Assembly (NCBI GenBank): GCA_039881145.1
Contig: JAYKKI010000038.1
Coordinates: 4,382,501-4,446,500 of the forward strand
Direction: 5' to 3'
Length of the DNA: 64,000 bases
Origin: Druceiella hillmani
Lineage: Eukaryota > Arthropoda > Insecta > Lepidoptera > Hepialidae
Under the pieces are notes generated by a model. That model ran no database searches, had not been told where the DNA came from, and saw only the letters and a list, made by a program, of their open reading frames with translations. The stretch's first letter is position 1; each line of letters starts with the position of its first letter. The position numbers were made by a program, and so were the translations under genes. Shown here one piece after another: positions 48,619-60,959 of this stretch.

Positions 48619-48694
<76 letters not shown>
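48619..48694. repeat. (AT)n microsatellite
   Basis: About 76 bp of AT, just downstream of the gene ending at 48528. The surrounding 48530-49393 holds no gene. Confidence 0.95.
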
Positions 48695-48697
<3 letters not shown>

Positions 48698-49393
48698 ATT
48701 TTTTCTTTCTTTATAATTACTTTTGCAGAGAATGTTTTGTAATGGTTCAGTTGTATATTACAATTATATTAGTGAAAAGAAGAAAAGTGAAATATTTTAG
48801 GCCTAACAAAGAACTTTATCTAAAATGAAATACAAGATAGCTCTTTTTTGACGTTTGCAGTTTGTTATACTTCAATTTTATATCTTACTGGTATTTATTT
48901 GTAAGCGTAAGTGTAAATAAATTTTTGTTTTTACCTTTGTTATAAACGAATTTCCAACATTACTGTTTTTTCATTATACTGAAGGAAATGCTATTAAATT
49001 AAAGAAGGCTTATCTATTAGAAATTGCAGTGTAATAAATAATAACAAAGCACAATTGTTATTGATGAAATGAATAATAGTCTATTGCATTTTATAAATTA
49101 CTACTGTTGATAATTTGTATTCTATTTCACTTCTATTTAGAAAAAGGTTCAAAAGAAAAAAAAGGTCAAAATTAATGCTTGGTGTGATAATTTTTATTTA
49201 ATGATTTAATAAGTGAAGTTATTTATTACATAAAATTTTCAGAATGATTATTTTCATTTCATAATTTTATTTATAAGTTTTAAAATTTAAGGAATAGAAA
49301 TATTTTTTTAAATGCTTTTAAGGAATTAATTTTCATAATGATGAAATTAATTTGTTGGCAATTTATTTTAAACATAATATTGTTGAAATTGTT

Positions 49394-52300
49394 TTATTTC
49401 TGGTTTATTTCTTCTTCAACATTTTGTGCTTTATCTGTATAGACATCAGCAGGTAGTGTAGCACCGTCATTGTCAGGTTGTGATGTTCCACTGGGTTCAG
49501 GTGGTGGAGCACTGTTATTTGTATCGGTTGGTTGTTGAAATTCTGGTACAGCTGTAATAGAAATTAATATTGTGACAATATTTTTAAAATGAGAAACCGT
49601 AAAGATTTCATCAGTAATTTTTTTTTATTTAATGGCACAAGTTTTTCACTCTACGTGATGCATAAACTTCTTGAATGAATTTAAATTAATTATTAAAATT
49701 ACCACAGCCATATTCCACTACTTCTAAATGACAGCATAATTTAACTACCTAATGCATACCAAAAACTTCATTTTCTATTAAGCTTCTTAAAATTTATTTC
49801 TAGAGCATTCCTTAAATCGCCAATGGAAAGAATCAACAAGATTACGAGTTGTTATTGCGCATTTTGTCCTCATTTGTCTAATACGAGTATAGTTCGTTAT
49901 TTCAACTAAAAGGAAAGAATCCCAGTTAAGTGTTGGTTAGTTCTTCAAGTGAGTAGAGGCAGTAATACAAGCATAGTGTAACATGCTCACCAGCCAGATG
50001 GGCTGACAACTTGAGTTGGCAGGAATTGGCCGGATGCAGGAGGCAGAAGACCATTTGTGGTGGTGTGACTTGAAAAAGGCTTATGACCAGCAGGATAGTT
50101 ACAGAATGATGATGACGATAATGATGGAGAATAATTTTCGAAAACTGATAATATGCGTTTGTAATCAGGTAATGTGTGAAATTTCAATCAATATTCATGC
50201 TACAATTCAAATTTTGGTGGCCTAGACAAGATGAGCTTGAATTATCGTTATGATAGATTTCTTTTTTATGCCTTCGTTAGGGATAATTGATAAATATATT
50301 CTTCCAAAATGAACATACACGTTTCTCAAGTGGAAGACTTACTAGACCATTGGCTTATCAAAAATGTTTTGTTGTCTTACATTTGAAACACATAAAATAT
50401 TTAAATTGTATGAAGGATCAGCTAATGCTCAAGTGTTCAGATCTTAGAGTTGGGGCATTAGAAATAAACCCTTTTGCGAAAAAACAGGCAAAAAAAACTT
50501 TTCTTTGCAGCTATGGAAATCTTAAAAAAGGGGGATTTGAATAATCAGGAACATTTATCTGCATATTGGGTTATGTGGTTAGACGTTGTATTGTTTATTT
50601 AAAATTAAATGTTAACATAATTTTAATTATTGATATTGCTGGTGAATTGTTTCAATATTTTGTGGCATTTTATTATGTACTATGGTAGATATAACAATAA
50701 TCGCTGGTGATATAGTGACTCTTCTTGAAGAAATCTTTACTCAGTGTAATGTTTCATAATTGTTTGGCGTAAAGTACTGTTCAGGGGACCTGCAAAAGAT
50801 TTCAAGAGAGCGGATTCATTCAAAACAAGACGAGATAGGGAAGAAAATGGTGTACTGAACTCAGGGTCGACCGATATATTGCGAGCCAAACTTTACGAAA
50901 TCAAAAGTAAGCCTACAAAGACAATCTCCATGAAGTGAAAGATGTAAGTATTAACCTGTGGACTTTCAAGAGGAGACTTTTAGAAGTTGATATACACAGC
51001 CAAAAACCGGCTATGGGTCCTAAATTACTACGTGGGCACCATATTGTAAAATTGAAGATTGGTTAAAATTGTGCAACAGTGGAATAAGGTTTTATTTTCT
51101 GATGAAGCCAGAATATCTTTATTTGATGAGGAGCAACGTTGTAAAGTGAAGAGCATTATCCAGACGTATATCTCGAGGAGATTACCATTAAAGGTGGAGG
51201 TTTTGTTATGTTTTGGGCAGGTATCATTTCTGAAGATCGTACGGAGTTAATTTTGATTGAAAATGAAAATCCTATTTTCTTGTGCACAATCAGCAGTGGC
51301 AATTACAGAAGCTGCTACTATCTTCAAGGACAATAATGCTTGTGCACACCAAGCGGTTGAAGTAAACTCTTACCTGACTGAGGTTGGGATTCATTGTTTA
51401 GATCAAAATGGCATGAAGTCCCAACCTCAATTCTATTGAGCATCTGTGGGACATTTTAAAACGGTTTGTGAGAGCTTTACAACAGTTATTACAGTCAAAT
51501 AGGCGTGTGTTCTCCAAGAAATCATTAAAAACCTTATCCAGGGCATGCTACGAAGAATTACAGCAGTTGTTTCGGCAATAGGAAGCCACAACGTTATTAA
51601 ATTCTTTTATAATTTTTGTTAAATAAACATTATTACCAGTTGTTTTGTTGAAACAAGTAATTTCAAAACAATACAAAAAAGATTAATTAAAATCTATTTT
51701 ATAAGCCAAACAATTTTTTAAACTTAGCAAAGTGTATTTATTTTATTTCATTGCATAAAACCTCATTTCCTTACACTTTTCCTTAAACTAATCGAAAAAA
51801 ATCATAAGTACCCATTTTTTGCAAGTAGTTTATACATTATAATTTTAAAAAATGGAAAGGTTTGGTTACAATATTCTTTTGAAATTGAGGCTATATATAT
51901 ATATTCTTTTTAATTTTGGAAGCAATTTGAAAGTTAAAATTTATGATAAAATTAATTTAATATATGAAAATTTTTAATTTTTTTTCATTACTTCCTTCAC
52001 AGTTTTAAATAATAAAAAAGTTACAATATACTTTGAATAACATTTGGTGATGACATCTTTTGTCACCGTTTCTCTAAGCAATATAAATTAATTCATTGTT
52101 AATAATTGGTTCGATTCAGCCGTGACTAACAATATTTGCAAAGACTGAATGAAATACGCCCTATATAGTGATTAAGCAATCCTCAAAAATATCTCTTGCA
52201 AAGCAATGCCACCAAATAATACAGGAGAGGGTAGAAAGTAGTTAAATATCATATTTGTCACAGAAATGAAGGAAAAAATTAGACACATCGTAATAAATAT

Positions 52301-55300
52301 AAAACTATTTTTGAATAAATTATGGAAAATTCGCAGAAGTCTTTTTAACGAAATGTCTATTTGATATTAGATGGACAACTGATAAAATTTGGAAGAAGGT
52401 TTATTTTGTTATTTTTGTTTGGTTGATTCGAAAAAATAGAAGGCAATTGTCGGTTGGTCATATTATCATTAATACTATTAACTGACTTTGAGCCGATTTT
52501 AATTTAAATAATATGTCAAAAGAAATTAGTAAGTAAAGGTCATTCAAAAAGTATATCTTCATAGTGGACTTGATCTGGTCTCAAAACACGGATCTCATTC
52601 ATTTGAAAACAAAAATCAAGTTTTTTTAAAGTAGGTAAATGTAGTGTTTTCTTATTTACGGCAAAATGGTAATATCTTAAAGAACAAATATGGTTGTTAT
52701 CCCATAATTGTTGCATTAATTGCCTGAAAAATTGAAATTAGTGAAATAAAACAAACGGCCAACTTTATTGCTATTATGAATATTTTCGGTTTAAAAAATT
52801 TCTCGATCGGGTAGTTGATTTCCGAGTTATCTTGTTGACTGGTTGATAAAATTTATTTGGAGAAAACCCAAATGTTTGCATTTGTTTCAACATTTCCCTA
52901 TTTACCTTCATTGAAGGTTATAATAGATAAATAAAGTGCTATTTCAACAACAAAAGCGCTGCCAGAAGTGGTGATAATTGCCATACTAAATAATTGGAAA
53001 AACTGCACCTTCTAGACGTAAATAATGCTGAGGATTTCCTGGTGTCAAATTTTTGTGCTTCAATATCACTCAAATAGCATCATACATAATGTAAATGTTA
53101 TCACGATATTCAGAAAAATAAACACCAATAATAATTTTTTAAATCACAGAAACAAGTTCTCTATACGAAGGTTTTCTTAGATTAAATAAAAATTATACTG
53201 TTACAAATACAATAAATCTGACAAACCCATGAAACCTTAAAAACAGGTGGTTAAACGGAGGACTCTCTTTCACTTTAGTGGTTGTTCCACCTGCTCCCAC
53301 TAAAAATGTTACAATTTTCTCATTTCTACAAATTTTAACATAAGATTTTATACACATGTCCTTGAAAGTGTGCATTTTAATTACATGCAAAAAAATTATT
53401 TTTATTGTATATTAAATCAAATGTTTATAATCATTTTACTTTTTTTTAGAGTTCCATACCACAAAAGGAAAAAAGAATTCTTTAAAATTTGCTCAGGTCA
53501 CAGTGGTTTTTTTTTTAAACCTTTGACTTAGAAACCTGAAATTTGGCATTGTGGTAAAACTGCATATATTTTAATAGTTATTAATCAAATATATTTTTAT
53601 ACAAATTTTAGAGGGGCTAATGAAAAATCATTCTTTTTTAACTTCATGTTTTGGGGGGATATATTGATTTGGTGAAAAATGATACTAATACTTTTAAATT
53701 GTTTAACAGAAACACTATGTACATTTAAATATTTACATGCACCTAAGTGTGTTTGGAATACTTGCAACATGAGTTCTATTTGCACCTAACGGGTTTTATT
53801 AATTTGCATATGTTTTTATTGTGAACCTTGAAGTTGTATAACTTGTATAGGAACAATCAGAAAGCCATTGATTAATAATAAGGATGGTTAATCAGCCACG
53901 TAAACTAATTATAATAATGTCATCATCATGGATGATTCTGTTTGAATAATAATAATGTCATCCATGATATTCTGTTTGATTAGTCATTTCAGCTGACCAC
54001 ATTTGGAAAAATCAACAAGTAAAAAGAGAAATACTATCCAAGTTTTCTCAGAACACAATTTTGGAATATCATTCTAATATTTGAACCACACAAAAGATGT
54101 ATTTAAACTTGCTAAAAGATTTACATAAAAGTTTTTTATGACTTTCTGGTGCATTTTTATTACACTACATCATAATAACATATTTTTTGAGCCTTACAAT
54201 GAATGACAGTGTGGATATTGGAAGAACATAGATATCGCTAAAAAATTCATGGTGCCATAAATATTGAAAATAAGAATTGTGTTTAGGTACTTATCTCTCA
54301 TTGTCAAAAAAATATTTTTGTTTTAAAGAAATATATAAAATTATGACATACAGTTTTCTCAACAGAATTGAAATTTCTGACCAAGTAGTGGCTAATGTCA
54401 ACCATTGAAGGCCTTGATATAATCAAATGCCAAATTGAATTTTTCATGAATTGTGAGATCATGAAAATTGCAAAGAAATGTAAATTATTTAAAATTTCAT
54501 GAAATTTATTTTACCTTTAAAGAGAGCAACAATAATTACATAGAAATACAGATTTTTATACACTTGGCTTGTATGTACGTAACAAGAAAAAGTTATTTTA
54601 AAAAAAGAAACTTGCAAAAAGTACCAATATGACTTACAGCATGTCTCTTCCTCTATACATTCGCCATTTTCGAACTTTCTGATGAAACCTGGTTGACAAA
54701 CGCACCCTGGCTCACAATTTCTTGGACAAAATGGATCCCTTACACTGCATGTTGGTTGGCAATGTCCATAGCAATCAGAAGGCTGTTCATTTACATTGCA
54801 TAAAAAACCTAGAGTAAAAAGACAATGTTTTTATTAGGATTAAATTTATTGAAATAAAGATATTCATAGCTAGTAATTTTTAATTACCTCCAACAAACTT
54901 TTAATAAACAATTTATAAAATGTTTTTCACATTTTATGTAAAATGTATGTGTGGTAGAACTACAGCTGTCTAAAACTTTCCCAGAAGTTTTTTTCAGGAA
55001 AATTTATTAGTTTTTTTAAGGATTTATTAAAACCAATTTTTTATAATTGTGTATGCTATGCATGCATTTAAAAATCAAATTTTTGTATAGTACTTTTATT
55101 CTAAAAGACCAATAGTTGCACAAGTTAAATGTAACAAAACGAAAAACATTTTAGTAATATATTATATTAATGCTTCCTTAATCAAATTTATTAAGTACGG
55201 TATTTTTAAACTTTAAAATTATATTTCAGGATAAATAATTATAAACAGTTAAAGGACTGTTTCTTCACTAGTCCGTAACTTCACTAGACTCTTCATCCAC

Positions 55301-56247
55301 ATGTGCACATAACATATAAAAACTAATGAACGTAATAAATTTTCCAAAATTATACAGCACGGAAACACAGAAATAAAGTAATTTAAGAAAAAAATTAATT
55401 ATGAAGGAAATTTAGAATGAAAACAGTCTGAAAAAATGATAAAATTCTGTTTAGAATAAAATTATTTTCAATATATGGCACTAGATTTAAATTAACTCAC
55501 ACTATCGAATCGTATAATAATAACCAACGTCAACAAATTCATGAGGAAAAGTTGATGATTAATTATTGTAATTCTACATCCAAGAACATTATTTATCTCT
55601 ATTAATTTAAAAATAGTGTTCTTCAAAAAATACATATTGAAATATAAAATATCACTACAACAATAATTAATTGGCAAAATTCTTTAATTGTAATTAAAAC
55701 CAATCTTTGTATCTAGAAATACTTAATAAAAAAGATATATTATAAGCAAATCAATATTTTATCTTAAATAATAGGTAAGAAGCTTTATAAGAAGCTAAGA
55801 AATTAAACAAAGTTTCTCTTGATATGTTTATAGATTGAATTAGTAAAAACTAAAATCATTATTGATGATTTTATATGAAAATAATCAATTTACACTAATA
55901 TTATTTTGCACTTGTAAACGCATTGCATTTTGCACTACATTTCATTTTTTTTCTCTGATAAGTTTGTAGGTCTAATTATTTTTTATTTTGCCTTGATGCA
56001 CCCACCATTTCTCTATGAATTTTGTTTGTTCTTAATATCTGTTATGTATAATTTCACATTAAATAATATTTCATTACATGAGAAAATATTTAAATCAACA
56101 AACAAATTTTAATACTAATTTTCAGAATAAAATTTAAAATTAATTATTAAATATTTGAAAATTATTCTAACCTCCCCGTCTTATACTTCTTCCATGTATT
56201 GGCAAAATTAAAAAGGTACACATTAAAAAATAAATTTTTGCCATCAT
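49394..56247 (-). CDS. TIL-domain secreted protease-inhibitor-like gene, three exons, intact
   Basis: Exon 1, 56247-56172: MMAKIYFLMCTFLILPIHGR then SIRRG, a signal peptide of 25 codons plus 1 nt, donor G|GTTAGA. Exon 2, 54808-54638: acceptor TTTACTCTAG, donor T|GTAAGT. It is one complete TIL domain with ten cysteines (FLCNVNEQPSDCYGHCQPTC, SVRDPFCPRNCEPGCVCQPG, FIRKFENGEC). Exon 3, 49551-49394: acceptor CTATTACAG, a Pro/Ser/acidic tail (VPEFQQPTDTNNSAPPPEPS, later NVEEEINQK), with the TAA inside an AATAAA signal. Every junction is phase 1 and no stops occur; 134 residues in all. TIL proteins are known as secreted, disulfide-locked inhibitors of serine proteases, presented on a loop in the middle of the domain; the target here is unknown. 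The acidic tail is unusual for the family. Intron 2 (54637-49552) contains a Tc1 relic and an alternative last exon. Confidence 0.85.
49987..50144 (-). CDS. Candidate alternative last exon of the TIL gene
   Basis: Acceptor TATTATCAG then a G+C-richer open stretch in phase 1: FENYSPSLSSSSFCNYPAGH, then TTNGLLPPASGQFLPTQVV, SPSGW, TGA at 49989-49987. It joins the TIL exon (54638) in frame and gives a Ser/Pro-rich tail of the same size (158 nt) as the acidic tail exon at 49551-49394. A donor-like CTG|GTGAGC lies five bases before the TGA, but splicing from it would enter the 49551 exon in the wrong frame, so use as a terminal exon is more likely. Confidence 0.45.
50800..51600 (+). pseudogene. 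Tc1-like transposase pseudogene in the TIL gene intron
   Basis: Reads VSINLWTFKRRLLEVDIHSQ and KP (second helix-turn-helix), then VQQWNKVLFSDEARISLFDE (first catalytic Asp in FSDE), TIKGGGFVMFWAGIISED, TELILIENENP, FKDNNACAHQA (second block, D-N-x-x-x-H, shared with the usual QDNAxxH), and SPNLNSIEHLWDILKRFVRA, where the SPDLNPIE block has Asn for the Asp. It lies on the plus strand inside intron 2 of the minus-strand TIL gene. Frameshifts near 51056, 51245 and 51430. No terminal repeats recognised. Confidence 0.8.
51630..54630 (-). other. Intron 2 of the TIL gene, nothing further recognised
   Basis: AT-rich. A 30-bp direct duplication (AATGTCATC...ATTCTGTTTGA) occurs near 53916-53980. No exon with cysteines found here, nor in intron 1 (54809-56171). 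Confidence 0.5.
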
Positions 56248-56596
56248 AGTGATTGAAACAATTTTTGCTTGTGCTCCAAGGATGCCTTATTCAATAATGA
56301 CTATCATTTTATAGTGCAGAAATTGCAAATTATTGTGCTTTATACATATAACAAATGTTATAGCGAGAGCTGTTGAGCTGTTCCATCTGTTTAAATAGAA
56401 ACTGTTTTAGAAGGTTAAAATCATAAGGAGTTTTTATTGCTAGAGATTATTTTTAGATTTCATCCGTTTTGAAATTTTATTTGACTGGTATTAACTAATA
56501 ATTATTTATTTGACTGGAATTGGACTAATAATTATTTATTTTATTATTTCGTATATCAAGCTGGTAAGGTATAAGTACATACAGATAATTGGCCAT

Positions 56597-57267
56597 TATC
56601 CAATATTGACAAGAATATTGTATAAATGAATGATTCCTTTTACAACACATTTGGGTAGAGAAGCTCTTTTAATAAAAAAAAATAATCTCAAGTTTTCAGA
56701 ATAGAACTACATTGTTTTTTGATATACTTATTGAAAAATATCTCTAAATTTAAAATTATTTGCGATCACCTAAAAAGACTTTAAAACAAAAGAAAATATT
56801 CTAAGTATTATACTGTTTTACACATGTAACTCTCCATAAGTCTTCAATATTTTTATAAGTCAATAATATATTTATAACAATTTAAATTAGTGTTTGTTTA
56901 ATTATTTTGCTCTCTTATGGAATTTATTTAATATATGTGAACGGTTTATATGAGCCATTCACAAATATTAGATGGATTCCATATTTATAAAGGTTTCATG
57001 ACAATTTTACAAATTAATAATAACACATTGTGGCTTCTTCACCTTTCCCATTCATTATTTGAAAAAATAAACGTATTTCTCTCATATTCATTACAGTATA
57101 TATAAAGTATTTAAAGTGAAAATACAGAGAGCCTCATTTGACATAGTTTAATTAAGCCCTAGTGTAAATGCATTTATCACAGTATAGTATAAAATAAAAT
57201 GTATTTTATACTATACCATGACTTTCTGTACATTCATTATATATATTCTTGTCAATATTGGATAATT
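56597..57267. repeat. Possible MITE: about 35-bp terminal inverted repeats
   Basis: TTATCCAATATTGACAAGAA at 56597 is mirrored by TTCTTGTCAATATTGGATAA ending at 57267; the match extends with gaps to CATTCATT. The 670-bp interior has no coding frame. Target-site duplications were not established. Confidence 0.45.
57182..57216. repeat. 15-bp perfect inverted repeat
   Basis: GTATAGTATAAAATA and its complement around a 5-base loop, inside the MITE-like unit near its right end. Confidence 0.9.
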
Positions 57268-57269
57268 TT

Positions 57270-59190
57270 TATAACTGCCATAGGGATTTTGTATAATTTT
57301 CTTATCTAATTAGATTGTTTTTGAGGAAGGTTTTAAGGGTTCAAATATTGTAAATTAATTATTTGAATGATAAGGAATGTATCTAAATACAATTGCTGGT
57401 AAAATAACGCTTTGTAAGCTTTACTTATGAACACTGTTTAAATCCAAAGTTATACAAATTATTAATGTATGTAAGCTAGGTAATAATAATTTGTGGAAAG
57501 TGCGTCATGCAAGATCAAATATTGTAGCAAGTGTAGTGTAGTTTTTGTCGCAGAGATATCTTTACGAATACTTATTGTTTTAATTGGCTGTTTATTATTT
57601 TATAGATGGAGAAGTATGTTCCACCTTCAAAAATTCAAAGCCATATTGTGAGAGGTAATTTATAATACAACTCTAAAATTATTTGGATCCAAGTTGATTA
57701 AACAATAATGTAATTGAAAATATTTTTTTCTGTTCCCTTTGCGATATAAGTGGCTTGTACCGCTTGTAATAATGATACATTGACTACTAACTGTTATATG
57801 AATTATATATTTTTTTATTCTTTTTGTGTTGTCTCTTCTTTATTTTACTTCCTTTTTAGGGTTCGTAAAAAAGGGAACTGTTATAAAATCATTTACTTTT
57901 CCATCTATTAGTCTCCCTGTCATAACGATTTTTCAAAGAAACCATTTGACATATAAACTTGAAATTTAACACAGTATTAAAACATATCAACACAGATATA
58001 GCTCAATAGTTAATACTATTGCACATGCCATGTGGAGATATTCAATAGAGCAAATTAGAAACACTTCCAAATTGTCTTTTCTTCAGAATTTTTTGAAAGA
58101 TGGTTCAAGAGATATTGTTGATAATGTCCACAAAAAATGTATTCACCCCCACCCTATCTCCAAAACTGCTGCAAAATTATGAAAAAAACATTGCTAAATA
58201 TTTATCTAAAGTATAGAAGAAAACTAAAGAGATTAATTTAACTTTCATAGTTTCTCAAAAATTCACAATATTTTTAAGCCTTCAAAAGATAAGTAATATA
58301 TTAAAATGGTGAAAAATAATATTAATATTTGTAACTAGTTTAATAGAAATACTATGTATCCTTATAAATTTATATATATATACATATATATATATTTAAG
58401 TATGTACAAAACCCATATAGAGCAAGATCTCATAATTCCAGGCATCTTTTCTCTGCATCTAAGGTTTCCATAAATACTTAAGTGATATTTTCTGACAGAC
58501 ACAATTTTCGTAAATTGTCGGCTCCTCAAATATATTGCAAACAAATCTAAACCACCCGCAAAATCTTATAATTGTGTTGGTACATTTAATAAAAGTGTAC
58601 AAAAAACACAGCTAAAAGGATTAAGTTGTTATAAATTAAGCAAAATGGGATTTAAAAGGTGAGCTTTCCGTAATATGGAAAAAGTTCAGATTTATATTTG
58701 GTTTGTAGCAAATATTATAAAATGTTTTGAGAAACAAAACAGAAGTGGGCAAAAATTTCTTTTAAATAATTTTTTTCATATTCTATTTAAAATAATTTTG
58801 CTGTAATATTTTTATAATGTGACAATAAAACTATATTTTTTATTTTTCTGATTATTGCTGACTTGAATGATTTATTTTTGGTTTCTGAAATATTTATATT
58901 ACTGAAGTCCTAATCTAATCTGATTGATCGATGTAGTGCAATACATCTCGTTCCATTAAGGAAAGATTTGATGACTCATCTTTTCCCACAAAAACAGACT
59001 TATAAAGACTGATAGTAACAAAATTTTGAAAAAAAATTGTATTAACTTCTTTTGCATTAACTAAATTTTAAAATTAGAAAAAGAAAGTGCAAGATATTTA
59101 TAGAGGAACAATTTTTAGACATAAAAGATGAAACAAGTTTATTTTTAGTCACATCATCTGCAGGTGGAAGAGCATCATAATTAACAGGTT
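57270..59190. other. AT-rich intergenic
   Basis: A possible 49-nt exon at 57606-57654 (TTTTATAG acceptor, GAG|GTAATT donor) has no partner and is not called. Nothing else recognised. Confidence 0.45.
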
Positions 59191-59196
59191 GTGATA

Positions 59197-59338
59197 TCCA
59201 CAATTAAATGAAACTACGTGATGTAGTATTATTTCTACTTTCTTTAAGTTCTTTACCACAACCTAGGTTTCGTTGTATTACAACATCTTTAGGTGGTCTA
59301 TTAGCAAAGAGATCTTTGCTAATGGCCCACCTGATATA
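59197..59338 (-). ncRNA. Hammerhead-like repeat copy 4 (one arm plus part of the second)
   Basis: Minus-strand motif at 59296-59256: CCAC, CTAAAGA (the G of the CTGA core is A), T, GTTGT-AAT-ACAAC, GAA, ACC-TA-GGT, T, GTGG. The palindrome centre (TTAGCAAAGAGATCTTTGCTAA) is present, and the second arm stops at CCCACCTGA (59338). The core change and the T before the cut site predict no activity. Confidence 0.6.
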
Positions 59339-59344
59339 ATTTGG

Positions 59345-60285
59345 GGTTTTCCAGTATTTTCAAAATAGCAACAGTACCTTAAAATAAGGAGGAAGGCAAC
59401 TAATAAACCTCCCATTTTCAGAATACATTCTAAAAATAAACATATGTTATCTTCAAACTGGATGTTTTCATTTAAATAATTTTTGTCATATGGTATTTGA
59501 GACAATTTCGATAGAAACTGAAAAATAAATTGTAAAGACACATGCTGGATATATTTTTTCACAATATGCAAGGATTTAATATTTTTCTAATATGTTAATA
59601 AAATTTAATTTTTTAAATTTTATCGTTAGGTTCATAAAACATCTGTCTTTTTGAGATCCTAATCTAGTCTAAATAATTGTTGCAGTGCCACGTACCTGCA
59701 CTAAGTGTTTTCAAAATTCATGAATTTTTCAAATGTTACAATGATTTTTCGACAATCTCGGATAATGCATATAACGAGTTTGTTTGCTCAGTTAATAACC
59801 GAATTTCAAATTCCTTTTTATGTGGCTACTTTTTACTAGTAAAATTTAATACTCCCTAAATTGAGTGCTAATTTTAAATACGGGATATTGATGGTATCCT
59901 ATATAAAACTTGTCAGCTTTGCATGGTACAATATTTTGAATATTATTAAATGAAATTACAGAAGGCTAAAGGAAAAATTAATGATTAATTCGATATTCCA
60001 TAAAAATCTACGTTACGTACAAATTTTTATATAATTTAATTTTTATGAAAATTTAGTTTATTTCATTGCTGAAAAAGCAATGTAATGAACTAAATTGCAC
60101 ACCAAAAAAAGAAAGTGCAATAGCTATCTTCAGAAAACTGAATAGGTTAAATTATGTCAAAAATATATTAAATGACTGAACCAAATTTTTTATGTTTTCA
60201 TTAGCTGCTAAAATACAAAAAATATTTTAAAAATATTTCTCTAAAATTTGGTGAGTAGTTTTTATCTAAACTTTTTATAACTCGT
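59345..60285. other. AT-rich intergenic
   Basis: No gene or repeat recognised. Confidence 0.5.
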
Positions 60286-60289
60286 ACAA

Positions 60290-60900
60290 TATGCTAGAAG
60301 TATAGAGCCACTTTTGTGGCTATTACAGCTTCAGTTCTTCGCTGCATACAGTTAATGCATAATTGTATAGTTTCCTGCATTTATGGATGATGATTCCATC
60401 CATGTATAATTTTTTAAATGAGATAAGTTTTGGTTGTGACGACTTCTTTACCCACTTCCCTCGTGATCAGGTCACACACATTTTCAATTGGGTTCAATAT
60501 TAGATCTGTTACCTAGCCAATCCAACAATGGGATATTTTGGTCACATAAATATACTTTGATTGAGTGCGCCGTGGGACAATAAGCTCTCTCTTGCATAAA
60601 AATAAATAATTATTAATTTTGGAACTATTTTTTTAACTGTGGAAGTTCAAGAAAAACTCAAAGAAATTCTTTTTAACTGTGGAACCTCTTTGTACTAGTC
60701 CTGCCTCATGATGCATTTTACAATTGTAGAGGTGCCAAGCACTCTTACCACTGATAATGGATCAAAATCATAATCATTGTTGGATGTTTCATGGTTTGCA
60801 CAAGTCAGGGTGAAATATTTCACCTTGATGACGGTGAACAATTGAACCCTAAAATTTCAAACTTGCTTTCCTCACTGAAGCAGATCTAAAACAAATCTAA
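60290..60900 (-). pseudogene. Tc1/Tc3-like transposase pseudogene
   Basis: On the minus strand, in scattered frames: FHLDDGEQLNPK, VVRVLGTSTIVKCIMRQD, YKEVPQLK, FYARESLLSHGALNQSIFM (M-Q-D-x-A-P-x-H-x-A-x-S-I block with the catalytic Asp lost), PIVGLAR or IPLLDWLGNRSNIEPN (the W-P-G-N-S-P-D-L-N-P-I-E block, with the catalytic residues degraded), RHNQNLSHLKNYTWME and YTIMHxLYAAKN-type tail. The order and spacing are those of the C-terminal two thirds of Tc1/Tc3 transposases. Heavily mutated. Confidence 0.6.
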
Positions 60901-60959
60901 TAAACGTTTAAATTGTAAGAATAACAAAAATTGACCTGCAAATTTTAACAATAAATGAA

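Noticed and set aside
57606..57654. Mini-exon with good splice sites
   Set aside because: Only 49 nt, no homology and no flanking exons; splice-like sites are common in AT-rich DNA.
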